Part shown: positions 13,044-20,779 of the stretch, piece by piece
Layout: each line of letters begins with the position of its first letter
Position numbering within the stretch: the stretch's first letter is position 1
Origin: Oscillospiraceae bacterium
Lineage (GTDB): Bacteria; Bacillota; Clostridia; Oscillospirales; CAG-272
NCBI GenBank assembly: GCA_015063485.1
Contig: SVUA01000018.1
Span: 1-32,149, forward strand
DNA length: 32,149 nucleotides
Direction: 5' to 3'
Notes under the pieces: model-generated
Databases searched by the model: none
The model's input: only the letters and a program-made list of their open reading frames with translations
Told to the model about the DNA's origin: nothing
Program-made: the position numbers and the translations under genes

Positions 13044-14879
13044 ATGGCAGAAAACAGATACGTTGGAAGTTATCCCGTGATCGGTATCCGTCCTTGCGTT
13101 GACGGAAGAAGAGGACCTATGCAGCTCCGCGAAAGCCTTGAGCCTCAGGCTATGGCTATGGCACAGGCAGCAAAGAAGCTCTTTGAGGAAAACCTTTATT
13201 ATTCAAACGGCGAACCCGTAAAGGTAATCATCGCCGACAAGACGATCGGCCGCGTTACCGAGGCTGCGGCTTGCGCTGACCAGTTCAAGAAGGCGGGAGT
13301 AAGTATTACTCTCTCCGTTACTCCTTGCTGGTGCTACGGTTCAGAAACGATGGACATGGATCCCAACACCATAAAGGCTGTATGGGGCTTTAACGGCACA
13401 GAGCGTCCCGGCGCGGTCTATCTTGCGGCAGTTCTCGCAGGACACGCGCAGAAGGGTCTCCCCGCATTCGGTATTTACGGACATGAGGTTCAGGACCTCG
13501 ATATGATCGACAAGATCCCCGACGACGTAAGAGAGGAGCTTCTCCGCTTCGGTCGTGCAGCTGTAGCTGCCGCTACCATGCAGGGCAAGTCCTATCTCCA
13601 GATCGGTTCTCAGTGCATGGGTATCGCAGGCTCTATCATCGATCAGGATATGCTTGAGGCGTACTTCGGTATGCGCGTTGAGTCTGTTGACGAGGTAGAG
13701 ATCCTTCGCCGTATGGAAGAGGGCATCTACAACGAGGAAGAATACCAGAAGGCTCTCGCTTGGACTCTCGAGCATTGCAAGATGGGCAGAGACGACAACC
13801 CCGAATCCGTTAAGTTCTTGGGCGAGGACCGCCGCATTAAGTTCACCGACGAGGAAAAGCTTAAGCAGTGGGAATTCACCGTTAAGATGTACTGCATCAT
13901 CAAAGACCTCATGGCAGGTAACGAGAACCTTCCCGACGCGTTCGTTGAGGAAAAGGTCGGACACAATGCTATCGCGGGCGGCTTCCAGGGACAGAGACAG
14001 TGGACTGACCACTGGCCCAACTGCGACTACCCCGAGGCTCTTCTCTCCTCTTCGTTCGACTATCAGGGCGCAAGAGAACCCTATACGCTTGCTACCGAGA
14101 ACGACGTTCTCAACGGCATGGGTATGCTTATGATGAGACTTCTTACCCACCGTGCGCAGATATTCGCTGACGTTCGTACATATTGGTCGGGCGAGGCTAC
14201 CGAGCGCGTAACAGGTTACAAGCTCAACGGTAAGGCAAAGGAATCTGACGGTATTATTCACCTTCTCAACTCGGGTGCTGCTTGCCTTGACGCTTGCGGC
14301 GAGTGCAGAGACGAGAACGGCGAGCCTACCATGAAGAAATGGTGGGAGGTTACCGACGAGGATATCAAGAAGATGACCGACGCTACCGTTTGGTGCGAGG
14401 CAGGCTTTGATAACTTCCGCGGAGGCGGATTCTCCAGCCACTACACTACCAAGGCTGAAATGCCCTGTACGATGATCAGACTCAATCTCGTTAAGGGACT
14501 CGGACCGGTCCTTCAGATAGCTGAAGGTTGGACAGTAAATCTTCCCGATGACGTTTCCGATACGCTCATGGAAAGAACCAATCCCACTTGGCCTTGCACT
14601 TGGTTCGCTCCTCGCTGCGACGGCAAGGAAGGAAGCGCATTCAAGACCGCTTACGAAGTAATGCGCAACTGGGGCGCTAACCACGGAGCTATCAGCTACG
14701 GACATATCGGTGCAGACCTTATCACTCTCTGCTCCATGCTTCGTATCCCCGTTTGTATGCACAACGTTCCCGAAGATAAGATCTTCCGTCCTGCCGCTTG
14801 GAACGCATTCGGTATGGATAAGGAAGGACAGGATTACAGAGCTTGCGCTGCTTACGGTCCTTTGTATAAGAAGTATTAA
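13044..14879 (+). CDS. fucI: L-fucose isomerase
   Basis: 611 residues, close to the usual family length. FucI converts L-fucose to L-fuculose, and D-arabinose to D-ribulose, with a Mn2+ centre. Family blocks seen: PVIGIRPCVDGRRGPMQLRE at the start, VTPCWCYGSETMDMDP, AFGIYGHEVQDLD, YLQIGSQCMGIAGSI, the LATENDVLNGMGMLM segment with the conserved acid, and the C-terminal NWGANHGAISYGHIGADL segment holding the ligand His. ATG at 13044 with AAAGGAA upstream. No fuculose kinase or aldolase is next to it; a terminator follows, so it is a one-gene unit under the divergent AraC regulator. The remaining fucose pathway must lie elsewhere. Confidence 0.95.
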   Translation: MAENRYVGSYPVIGIRPCVDGRRGPMQLRESLEPQAMAMAQAAKKLFEENLYYSNGEPVKVIIADKTIGRVTEAAACADQFKKAGVSITLSVTPCWCYGSETMDMDPNTIKAVWGFNGTERPGAVYLAAVLAGHAQKGLPAFGIYGHEVQDLDMIDKIPDDVREELLRFGRAAVAAATMQGKSYLQIGSQCMGIAGSIIDQDMLEAYFGMRVESVDEVEILRRMEEGIYNEEEYQKALAWTLEHCKMGRDDNPESVKFLGEDRRIKFTDEEKLKQWEFTVKMYCIIKDLMAGNENLPDAFVEEKVGHNAIAGGFQGQRQWTDHWPNCDYPEALLSSSFDYQGAREPYTLATENDVLNGMGMLMMRLLTHRAQIFADVRTYWSGEATERVTGYKLNGKAKESDGIIHLLNSGAACLDACGECRDENGEPTMKKWWEVTDEDIKKMTDATVWCEAGFDNFRGGGFSSHYTTKAEMPCTMIRLNLVKGLGPVLQIAEGWTVNLPDDVSDTLMERTNPTWPCTWFAPRCDGKEGSAFKTAYEVMRNWGANHGAISYGHIGADLITLCSMLRIPVCMHNVPEDKIFRPAAWNAFGMDKEGQDYRACAAYGPLYKKY

Positions 14880-14894
14880 TTGAATAGCTTCAAT

Positions 14895-14928
14895 GGGAAA
14901 GCCTTTTAGGCTTTCCCCTTTTTTATTT
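14895..14928 (+). terminator. Terminator of fucI
   Basis: GGGAAAGCC/GGCTTTCCC stem with a TTTTA loop, followed by CTTTTTT. Confidence 0.9.
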
Positions 14929-14951
14929 TGATTTGTCGCTTCAAATTTTGA

Positions 14952-15130
14952 TTTATCGGGGAGACGCGGTGTCGCTTTTTGAAAAAAGCTCCGCAAAAAC
15001 TTTCCTGAAAATGAGTTATTGAGTAGCCGTTATGGCTATGCAAAACCTTATTTTTGAAAGTTTTTGAAGGGAGTTTGAGGGAAACTTTTTTCAAAAAGTT
15101 TCCCTCATCGCGTCCCCGCGTCCCCGATAA
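14952..15130. repeat. Imperfect inverted-repeat element of about 180 bp
   Basis: The left end reads TTTATCGGGGAGACGCGG; the right end, reverse complemented, reads TTTATCGGGGACGCGG. Inside both arms CTTTTTGAAAAAAG and CAAAAACTTTC recur in order. The right arm carries its own hairpin (GAGGGAAACTT/AAGTTTCCCTC, 15077-15106). No coding capacity. MITE-like. Confidence 0.7.
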
Positions 15131-15281
15131 ACCGCAATTTATATACTTTTTATTTAGCAGATAAAAAACATCACTCGTTTTTTTTGAATATATTTTAGAT
15201 ATATTTAGCTTTCATTCTTAACACAAAACACCACATTGGGTGTAAATTAAATATATAATATATTCAAAAAGAGGTGTTTTT
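15131..15281. other. AT-rich leader before the RHH/HTH/RadC genes
   Basis: Contains a near-palindrome AATATATTTTAGATATATT (about 15187-15205) and TATAAT at 15254-15259 with no good -35. It probably holds the promoter and a regulator site for the downstream genes. Confidence 0.4.
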
Positions 15282-15452
15282 ATGGCTACAAAAAGTTTAT
15301 CTATAAGAATCGAAGAAGAAATGCTCGACAAATTGCACGTTGTTGCTGACTATGAAGCAAGAAGTGCGAACAGTCAGATCTTAATCCTTATCCGAGATTG
15401 TATAGAAGAGTATGAGCAAAAGCACGGCGAGATCAAGGTCGGAAAAAGATGA
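15282..15452 (+). CDS. Arc-type ribbon-helix-helix protein
   Basis: 56 residues. KSLSIRIEEEMLDKLHVVAD is the beta strand and first helix of an Arc/MetJ ribbon-helix-helix fold; SANSQILILIRDCIEEYEQ is the second helix. Such proteins bind DNA as dimers through the beta ribbon and often repress their own operon. Start ATG at 15282 with GAGGTG upstream. It overlaps the next gene by four bases (ATGA), so the two are translated together. A near-palindrome upstream could be its operator. Confidence 0.85.
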   Translation: MATKSLSIRIEEEMLDKLHVVADYEARSANSQILILIRDCIEEYEQKHGEIKVGKR

Positions 15453-15652
15453 TATCTTACGAACCGTTTTATAAAACGTTAAAGGGAAAGAATATTTCTA
15501 CGTATAAATTGATCAATACGTATGGCGTAAGCCGTAGTTTACTCGACAGACTAAAACACAACAAACCCATAAGCACTGTAACGTTAAACGATCTTTGCAC
15601 ATTTCTCGATTGCCGCGTGGAAGATATTCTTGTATATGTAAAGGAAAACTGA
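15449..15652 (+). CDS. Small XRE-family HTH protein
   Basis: 67 residues of the short Cro/C1-type family: ISTYKLINTYGVSRSLLDRLKHNKPISTVTLNDLCTFLDCRVEDILVYV. The protein is only an HTH domain and probably binds DNA as a dimer. It is coupled to the ribbon-helix-helix gene by a 4-base overlap and followed 14 bases later by radC. The three look like one operon, so two DNA-binding proteins may jointly control it. Confidence 0.88.
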   Translation: MISYEPFYKTLKGKNISTYKLINTYGVSRSLLDRLKHNKPISTVTLNDLCTFLDCRVEDILVYVKEN

Positions 15653-15666
15653 AAGGAACTCTTATT

Positions 15667-16317
15667 ATGCACTCAGGTCACAGACAAAGATTTAAAACAA
15701 AATTCAGAAAAGGTACGCATTTGGAAGATCACGAGCTTTTGGAGCTCGCGCTTTATTACGCAATTCCGCGAAGCGACACAAACGCGATAGCGCATATGCT
15801 TATCAAGCGCTTCGGCTCTCTGCGCGGAGTGTTCTCGGCAAGCGAAGCAGAACTTTGCGCCATTGAGGGCATCGGAGAAAACACCGCTCTGTTCTTGCGC
15901 GTTATCGGAGCTATAATATCACGCATACTGTTCAACGCTTGCAATAAGAAAAAGCTTCTCTCGTCGGACGAAGAGCTTGAGGCTTTTCTTTGCGCACTAT
16001 TCTTCGCAACGCCCTTTGAAGAAACGCATGTCATACTCTTTGACAAAAAGAATCGCTTTATATTAAACGAATGTATCGGCAAGGGCGACGCGATAGGCTC
16101 TCCCGTTAATCTGCGAAAGATACTCTCATTAGCAAAGGAAAACAATGCAAAGTCTATTATAATCGCTCACAATCACATAAACGGCTTGCCTCTGCCGTCC
16201 GAGCGAGACGAGGAGATAACCCGTACTCTTTCCATGGCTCTTGAGTCAAACGGTATCCACCTTATCGAGCATTACGTCGTCGCAAACGACAAGGCTTATC
16301 CGATAATACATAAATAG
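15667..16317 (+). CDS. radC: RadC-family JAB/MPN-domain protein
   Basis: 216 residues. The N-terminal helix-hairpin-helix region (SASEAELCAIEGIGENTALFL) is followed by a JAB/MPN metal-binding domain: HNHINGLPLPSERDEEIT gives the HxH (H168, H170), Ser 178 and Asp 181 of the JAMM signature, with Ile-Asn where most RadC proteins have Pro-Ser. The family's role is unsettled; the old link to DNA repair is weak, and it is often found on mobile elements. ATG at 15667 with AAAGGAA upstream; the earlier in-frame ATG lies inside the HTH gene and is rejected. Confidence 0.9.
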   Translation: MHSGHRQRFKTKFRKGTHLEDHELLELALYYAIPRSDTNAIAHMLIKRFGSLRGVFSASEAELCAIEGIGENTALFLRVIGAIISRILFNACNKKKLLSSDEELEAFLCALFFATPFEETHVILFDKKNRFILNECIGKGDAIGSPVNLRKILSLAKENNAKSIIIAHNHINGLPLPSERDEEITRTLSMALESNGIHLIEHYVVANDKAYPIIHK

Positions 16318-16326
16318 TCAAACTAA

Positions 16327-16366
16327 AAGCTCCCGCTTCTTTCAAGAGGCAGGAGCTTCGTTTTTT
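16327..16366 (+). terminator. Terminator of the radC operon
   Basis: AAGCTCC (16327-16333) with GGAGCTT (16352-16358) and inner pairing, then CGTTTTTT. It lies between convergent genes. Confidence 0.85.
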
Positions 16367-16368
16367 GA

Positions 16369-17037
16369 TCAATCTTCAAATCTCATTATCTCGGCAGTCT
16401 TCGGGTGCGGAAACGAGAGCATACACGCGCGGAGCGCGAGCGGACGTTTCGTATCGGGCGCGCCGTATTTTCTGTCTCCGACAAGTGGCATTTTGCGCGA
16501 AGCAAACTGTACTCTTATCTGATGTGTCCTTCCCGTCAAAAGCTTTACGCGAACGCGTGATATCCCGTCTTCTGACGAAATGACCTCATATTCGAGCGCC
16601 GCGTCCTTTACTCCCTTTCTCATTCTTTTAACGGTATAAGAACGGTTCTTCGTACGGTCGTAAAAAAGCAGATCTTCAAGTCTTCCGCTGCTCGTTTCGG
16701 GAACGCCGTGTATCTCGGCGATATATTCCTTTTCAAATCTGCCGTCAATTATGGCGCTCGAGAGTGCCGCGGCAGACTCTTTTGTTCTCGCGTAGACCAT
16801 TATGCCAGACGTCTCCCTATCAAGCCTATGAACCGTAAAAATTTCCGATCTTTCTCCATTTCCGATAAGTTCTTGTGCCAGAAGATAAGGCATACAGTCC
16901 TTGCCCTCTCCCTCAGACAAAAGTCCCGCTTCCTTTTCGCAAACTATTACGTACTCGTCCTTGTAATATATCTTCAATTCACTGCCCTTATATGTACGCC
17001 AAATCACGAGGGAAGGAGCGTTTCCTTCCCCTTTCAT
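16369..17037 (-). CDS. RluA-family RNA pseudouridine synthase
   Basis: 222 residues. Contains the catalytic HRLDRETSG motif (D73 nucleophile), GRTHQIRVQFA and PLVGDRKYGA, all diagnostic of the RluA family, which isomerises uridine to pseudouridine in rRNA or tRNA. It lacks an S4 domain, as in short RluA members; the target RNA cannot be told from sequence. ATG at 17037 is preceded by AAAGGA, supporting this start even though similarity begins near residue 23 (IYYKDEYVIVCEKEAG). It is nine bases downstream of a small membrane protein gene and probably cotranscribed with it. Confidence 0.9.
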   Translation of the reverse strand: MKGEGNAPSLVIWRTYKGSELKIYYKDEYVIVCEKEAGLLSEGEGKDCMPYLLAQELIGNGERSEIFTVHRLDRETSGIMVYARTKESAAALSSAIIDGRFEKEYIAEIHGVPETSSGRLEDLLFYDRTKNRSYTVKRMRKGVKDAALEYEVISSEDGISRVRVKLLTGRTHQIRVQFASRKMPLVGDRKYGAPDTKRPLALRACMLSFPHPKTAEIMRFED

Positions 17038-17046
17038 TCCGATCCT

Positions 17047-17301
17047 TTACTTGTTTTTACAGCTTCCGCAAAGAAATGAGCACAAGGCGCAAAGCATAGA
17101 AACACCCGCCACGGTCACTCCCATAAGAGCGATAAGCTTTAAAAGATTAAGCCTTGACTTCGACGAAAACGAATGCGAGCATTCAGGTGTCTCTGAATCC
17201 TTATCCGCATATAACGCCAGCGACGCATCGCATTTGCACCCGACCTCGTATTTCGGGATAGAGCGTAAAAGATCGGTGATACCGCAATCAAGCTTGTCCA
17301 T
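17047..17301 (-). CDS. Small single-helix membrane protein of unknown function
   Basis: 84 residues. The acidic/polar N-terminal half contains VGCKCDASL and ECSHSF. A hydrophobic helix (LLKLIALMGVTVAGVSMLCA) follows, then a Cys-rich end (CALCSFLCGSCKNK). Six Cys fall in the C-terminal half or near the membrane, so metal binding or lipid/thiol chemistry is possible but unproven. A ribosome site (AAAGGG, six bases before ATG), a consensus-like promoter and close spacing to the pseudouridine synthase gene argue that it is real. Confidence 0.65.
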   Translation of the reverse strand: MDKLDCGITDLLRSIPKYEVGCKCDASLALYADKDSETPECSHSFSSKSRLNLLKLIALMGVTVAGVSMLCALCSFLCGSCKNK

Positions 17302-17331
17302 AATTACCCTTTCTGCGATTCACTTTTTGAG

Positions 17332-17349
17332 CGGACGGTTTTCCGTCCG
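17332..17349 (-). other. GC-rich hairpin in the leader of the 84-aa protein gene
   Basis: CGGACGG, a TTTT loop and CCGTCCG form a perfect 7-bp stem six bases past the -10 element, so it would be at the very 5' end of the mRNA. It may stabilise the transcript. Confidence 0.6.
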
Positions 17350-17354
17350 ATAAT

Positions 17355-17383
17355 ATTATACCACGCTTTTGTCATATTTACAA
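17355..17383 (-). promoter_or_regulatory. Promoter of the small membrane protein / pseudouridine synthase pair
   Basis: Minus strand TTGTAA (17383-17378), 17-nt spacer, TATAAT (17360-17355). Confidence 0.7.
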
Positions 17384-17397
17384 TCAAAACAAAGAAA

Positions 17398-17424
17398 ATG
17401 GGAAAGTTTTTTAAGCTTTCCCAT
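17398..17424 (-). terminator. Terminator of the M23 peptidase gene
   Basis: ATGGGAAAG/CTTTCCCAT stem, then TTTTCTTTG on the minus strand, just past the stop at 17433. Confidence 0.7.
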
Positions 17425-17432
17425 CTCTGTTT

Positions 17433-18182
17433 TTATTCAAAAGATGCGTCTATCTTCAAAGACTCAAGCGCGTTATCGTCAAAGTACTCGAGAGGATCGA
17501 CCATAAGGTCGGCTACCGTCATCTCAAAATGGAGATGAGGCTCTTCTCCTATCTCTACCATCGCGCTGTCTCCAACAGATGCGATAAGCTGTCCCGAACG
17601 GACAGACGCGCCCTCGCTGATACCCTCGGGAAGCGTTTCGGAAAGATTTTTATAAATAGTATAGCAATCGCCGCTATGCTTTATCATGATGCAGTTGCCC
17701 ATGAGAGTATCCTCCCATATTTTCGATACCGTTCCGTCGGCTGCCGCATATACCGCCGCGCCCGATTCTGTAACGATATCTATTCCAAGGTGAACGCGAA
17801 GATCGTTCATCGTAGTGGAATGGACCTGCATATCGGGGTCGTGCTTCTGTGAAAGTACTCCGCTTACGGGAAGAATGAAGGTAGGCATCTTATCGGTCAC
17901 GTCTACCGTGGCGGAAGTATCCGCAGGGGGCTTTTGAGTGTCTGCGGGCTTTTGAGTGTCTGCGGGTCTTTGAGTGCTTGGAAAATTATTTTGCTGTGTC
18001 TCTGTCGGCTTTCCCGTATCATCGATCTCAATTCTATCTTTCTTTGCCCTGTTCGATGCTACCGTGACCGAAATTATAACCGTCACGGCAACGATAAGAA
18101 TAAGGACGATAACGACAGCCGCGCGGTTTCCTTTGAAGTTCTTGAATTTGTCCTTTAAGGTCGGCTTATTTTGTTCTGACAT
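17433..18182 (-). CDS. Membrane-anchored M23 family peptidase (SpoIIQ/LytM-like)
   Basis: 249 residues. A short cytoplasmic basic region precedes one transmembrane helix (about 21-43), then a Thr/Gln/Pro-rich linker with repeated TQKPAD units, then the M23 domain. Metal ligands look intact: HLGID (H131, D135) and HLHFE (H216, H218), so the enzyme should cleave peptide cross-links of the wall, unlike degenerate family members. The layout (N-terminal anchor, linker, M23) matches SpoIIQ of spore formers, but the sequence alone does not separate SpoIIQ from other wall hydrolases. AAGGAG lies nine bases before ATG. Confidence 0.88.
   Translation of the reverse strand: MSEQNKPTLKDKFKNFKGNRAAVVIVLILIVAVTVIISVTVASNRAKKDRIEIDDTGKPTETQQNNFPSTQRPADTQKPADTQKPPADTSATVDVTDKMPTFILPVSGVLSQKHDPDMQVHSTTMNDLRVHLGIDIVTESGAAVYAAADGTVSKIWEDTLMGNCIMIKHSGDCYTIYKNLSETLPEGISEGASVRSGQLIASVGDSAMVEIGEEPHLHFEMTVADLMVDPLEYFDDNALESLKIDASFE
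17931..17980 (-). repeat. 18-bp tandem repeat coding the peptidase linker
   Basis: Two exact copies of CTTTTGAGTGTCTGCGGG (17931-17948, 17949-17966) and a partial third encode TQKPAD-type repeats. Copy number could vary by slippage without breaking the frame. Confidence 0.85.
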
Positions 18183-18313
18183 TTTGAAATACTCCTTTTT
18201 CGTTGTTGTTTCTATCTATATTTTTGCCAACGTGAGAAGTTTTATTCAGTTAAGTAAATATTTTTGAAATTCTTTACTTTTTTATAAAAAACAAGCCTAA
18301 AATATGGTTTTTC

Positions 18314-18342
18314 TTGACATACGTAAAAACGTATGGTATCAT
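18314..18342 (+). promoter_or_regulatory. dut promoter with palindromic operator in the spacer
   Basis: TTGACA (18314-18319), 17-nt spacer, TATCAT (18337-18342). A perfect inverted repeat CATACGT-AAAA-ACGTATG (18318-18335) fills the spacer, a typical position for a repressor site. The protein is unknown. Confidence 0.8.
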
Positions 18343-18374
18343 ATTATTGATATAAACCGAAAGGACGTAAAAAT

Positions 18375-18818
18375 ATGAATATTTCAATGAACGTAAAAAA
18401 GCTTTGTGACAAGGCAACTCTTCCCGTCTATGCCTCGGAATACGCTGCAGGAGCAGACCTTTACGCCTGTCTTGACGCACCCGTTACTATCGAGCCAAAT
18501 GAAACCAAGCTTATAAAAACAGGACTTGCCATGGCTATTCCCGAGGGTCTTGCGGGACTTATATACGCGCGAAGCGGTCTTGCCTCAAAGCGCGGTCTTG
18601 CTCCCGCCAATAAGGTCGGAGTTATTGACAGCGACTATCGCGGAGAGGTCATGGTAGCGCTCCATAATCACGGAACGACTCCTCAAACGGTCGAGCACGG
18701 CGAACGTATAGCACAGCTCGTTTTAGCGCCAGTCGTTACCGCGAACTTTAACATAGTCGATGACCTCGATTCCACCACGCGCGGCGAAGGCGGATTCGGC
18801 TCTACCGGTACGAAATAA
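18375..18818 (+). CDS. dut: dUTP diphosphatase (trimeric dUTPase)
   Basis: 147 residues, the normal length. It hydrolyses dUTP to dUMP, keeping uracil out of DNA and feeding thymidylate synthesis. Family motifs are present in order: AGADLYA, ARSGLASKRGL, NKVGVIDSDYRGEVMV (catalytic Asp), GERIAQLVLAPV and the C-terminal Phe arm GEGGFGSTG. AAAGGACG is upstream of ATG. A strong promoter with a palindromic site suggests regulated single-gene expression. It is followed by a long repeat-filled spacer. Confidence 0.95.
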   Translation: MNISMNVKKLCDKATLPVYASEYAAGADLYACLDAPVTIEPNETKLIKTGLAMAIPEGLAGLIYARSGLASKRGLAPANKVGVIDSDYRGEVMVALHNHGTTPQTVEHGERIAQLVLAPVVTANFNIVDDLDSTTRGEGGFGSTGTK

Positions 18819-18839
18819 GGACTCTGGGACGCGATTTAT

Positions 18840-18883
18840 GTTACTTTCTTTTTCGCGAAAAAGAAAGTAATCAAAGAAAAAGC
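18840..18883. repeat. REP-like palindrome, copy 2
   Basis: A perfect 30-base palindrome (arm TTACTTTCTTTTTCG, 18841-18870) followed by TCAAAGAAAAAGC: the reverse complement of 12026-12070 apart from a few bases. It lies in the 18819-19302 spacer, which has no gene. Confidence 0.85.
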
Positions 18884-18953
18884 AAAACAAGGAGTTATTT
18901 ATAATAACCGTTTGTAAAACTTAAATTTTATAGCTTTTTCTCTAATGAAGAAA

Positions 18954-19160
18954 GTGGTCGGACAGCTGCTACGCTACCGACCACACTTTCTTTGGGTAAA
19001 TGAAATTATTTTTTCTATTTAACAAAATTACGCCCAATATTGTCAATTAAAGTAACTTATTACTCTAAACGATATCGGGCGTATTCTTTTTTATTTAGGA
19101 AGATAAAACAATATTATACCCATAAAACAGTGGTCGGTAGCGTATCAGCTGTCCGACCTG
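18954..19160. repeat. Imperfect inverted-repeat element of about 207 bp
   Basis: Ends are inverted copies of GGTCGGACAGCTG(C/A)TACG followed by CTACCGACCAC. Further in, GGGTA..., a T-rich block and TACGCCC(A/G)ATAT recur in both arms in the same order, giving arms of about 90 bases and a loop near 19043-19068. The tips also self-pair (GTGGTCGG/CCGACCAC). No coding capacity. MITE-like, or a long RNA hairpin. Confidence 0.75.
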
Positions 19161-19245
19161 TTTTTACCTCAGAGAAAAAACATTCCCTTTTAATATACCT
19201 AAATGGGTTCATTTAAAACTTCTTTAGGGAAGTTCTTTGAGAGCT

Positions 19246-19274
19246 CGAGAACTTTCTTGAAAAGATTGTTCTCG
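19246..19274 (-). terminator. Hairpin after the flippase gene
   Basis: CGAGAAC (19246-19252) pairs with GTTCTCG (19268-19274), with inner CTTT/AAAG pairing. Its position fits the end of the minus-strand polysaccharide operon, but the T-run is poor. Nearby GCGTCCCC sequence resembles the end of the 14952-15130 element. Confidence 0.45.
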
Positions 19275-19302
19275 AACGCATCCCCCGCGTCCCCATCGCG
19301 TC

Positions 19303-20742
19303 CTAAGCCTTTGTATTTTTAAAGAATGCGAAAACTGGGTCTTTGGTAAGAAGGAGCAAAGCTCCGTAGACCGCAACGCAAGGGATAGCTATAACGGCGA
19401 TTCCGAGAAATCCGCCCATAGCGAAATGCGACACAACGAGTCCGACCGCTCCCATTATAGCTGTAAATATAGCGTATCTCGCAAAAATTTTGAGAACGCG
19501 AGACACCTTTATCTCCTTACGCACGAACCAAAGCTGAACTGCCGTAACGGCGAGCTCCGCGATAACAGAGGCAAGAGCCGCTCCCTTTGCGGCAAAGAAC
19601 CATATCAAAAAAACATTAAGCAAAACGTTTACAACAGCACCCGCCATTACGGACACGGTCAATTTATTTTCTCTTCCCGTAGGAACGAGCAGCTGTATTC
19701 CTATAACGTTACTGCAACCGATAACGGGAAACATGAACACGAGTATACTTATTATCGGAATAACGGGCTCAAAGCCCTCTCCGTAGAATATCGGAACAAA
19801 GCGCGAAAGCACGAGCATTGCTCCTATCGCCATAGGCAGACCGAGAGCGAATACGAACCTGAAAGAGCCGTATATCATATCGTATACGTCCTTCTTTTTC
19901 TCTTCCTTCCAAAGCACCGCCACGCGCGAAGCGACGACAACGCCAAGCGAGGTAACGAGCGCGATAAGCACCTTTATAAGCTTTTGGCTCTGCTCATAAT
20001 ATCCGTTTTCAAAGTCCGAGCGAGTGATGATACCTATCATAGTTTTATCGAGCACAGTGTATATCTGTATAGCGAACTGCGAAGCAAAAAGCGCCACCGA
20101 CGGCAAAAAATGCTTTAGTATCTTAAACGAGGAAGGCTTTACGGGAACGAGATATCCTCGCACATTCTTCCAAGAAAAGATATTACCCGCAAGCAACGAC
20201 GCACAATAGCAGATAACGTAGATAATAAGGTCGTTTTTATCCTTGACGAATATAAATATCGCCGCCATCGCAAGCAGTCGTCCGACTGCGGTCGCCACGG
20301 CGATAGGCTGGAAATTCTCCATGCCCTGATAAAACCACGTAATATCAAACGCTACCGTGATTATCTCAATAGCCGCCACCGCATACAAAAGAGCCGATGC
20401 CGAATATATCGGCAAAATGGTACAACAATATATACCTGTAGCTATTATCGCGCCCAAGATCCTAAACAGAAATATCTCCCAGAACAGTTTCGAACGCTCC
20501 TCCGCGTCCGAGCTTACACGCGCTATCTGTCTTTGACCGTAAAGTGTAGTTCCGAGAGCTGCCGCAAGCGCGAAATAAGAAACGATAGACTGCGCATAGG
20601 AATACTTGCCTATTCCGTCAGCTCCAAGAACTCGTGAAAGATACGGTGTAGTTACTAAAGGCAGAGCAAGCGCTATCACCTGATATATAAGATTGAAAAT
20701 ATAATTTCCCGCAAAAGATCTCTTCTTTGCGTTTTCAGCCAA
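19303..20742 (-). CDS. Polysaccharide (Wzx-type) flippase of the MOP superfamily
   Basis: 479 residues with about 12-14 hydrophobic helices. The N-terminal YIFNLIYQVIALALPLVTTPYLSRVLGADGIGKYSYAQS is the hallmark of polysaccharide transporters that flip lipid-linked repeat units across the cytoplasmic membrane. Start is TTG at 20742, supported by AAGGAGG eight bases upstream. It is last in a four-gene minus-strand run (large membrane protein, DUF4422 protein, Glf, flippase) with 31-37 base gaps. The neighbour Glf suggests that the cargo contains galactofuranose. Confidence 0.92.
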   Translation of the reverse strand: MAENAKKRSFAGNYIFNLIYQVIALALPLVTTPYLSRVLGADGIGKYSYAQSIVSYFALAAALGTTLYGQRQIARVSSDAEERSKLFWEIFLFRILGAIIATGIYCCTILPIYSASALLYAVAAIEIITVAFDITWFYQGMENFQPIAVATAVGRLLAMAAIFIFVKDKNDLIIYVICYCASLLAGNIFSWKNVRGYLVPVKPSSFKILKHFLPSVALFASQFAIQIYTVLDKTMIGIITRSDFENGYYEQSQKLIKVLIALVTSLGVVVASRVAVLWKEEKKKDVYDMIYGSFRFVFALGLPMAIGAMLVLSRFVPIFYGEGFEPVIPIISILVFMFPVIGCSNVIGIQLLVPTGRENKLTVSVMAGAVVNVLLNVFLIWFFAAKGAALASVIAELAVTAVQLWFVRKEIKVSRVLKIFARYAIFTAIMGAVGLVVSHFAMGGFLGIAVIAIPCVAVYGALLLLTKDPVFAFFKNTKA

Positions 20743-20779
20743 TATCGCCGCCTCCTTCCAGAAAAGCTATAAAAGCCGA

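Noticed and set aside
13341-14996. A 551-codon open frame on the minus strand across fucI
   Set aside because: It is the mirror of a highly biased fucI coding frame, has no ribosome site or recognisable domain, and fucI itself is unmistakable.
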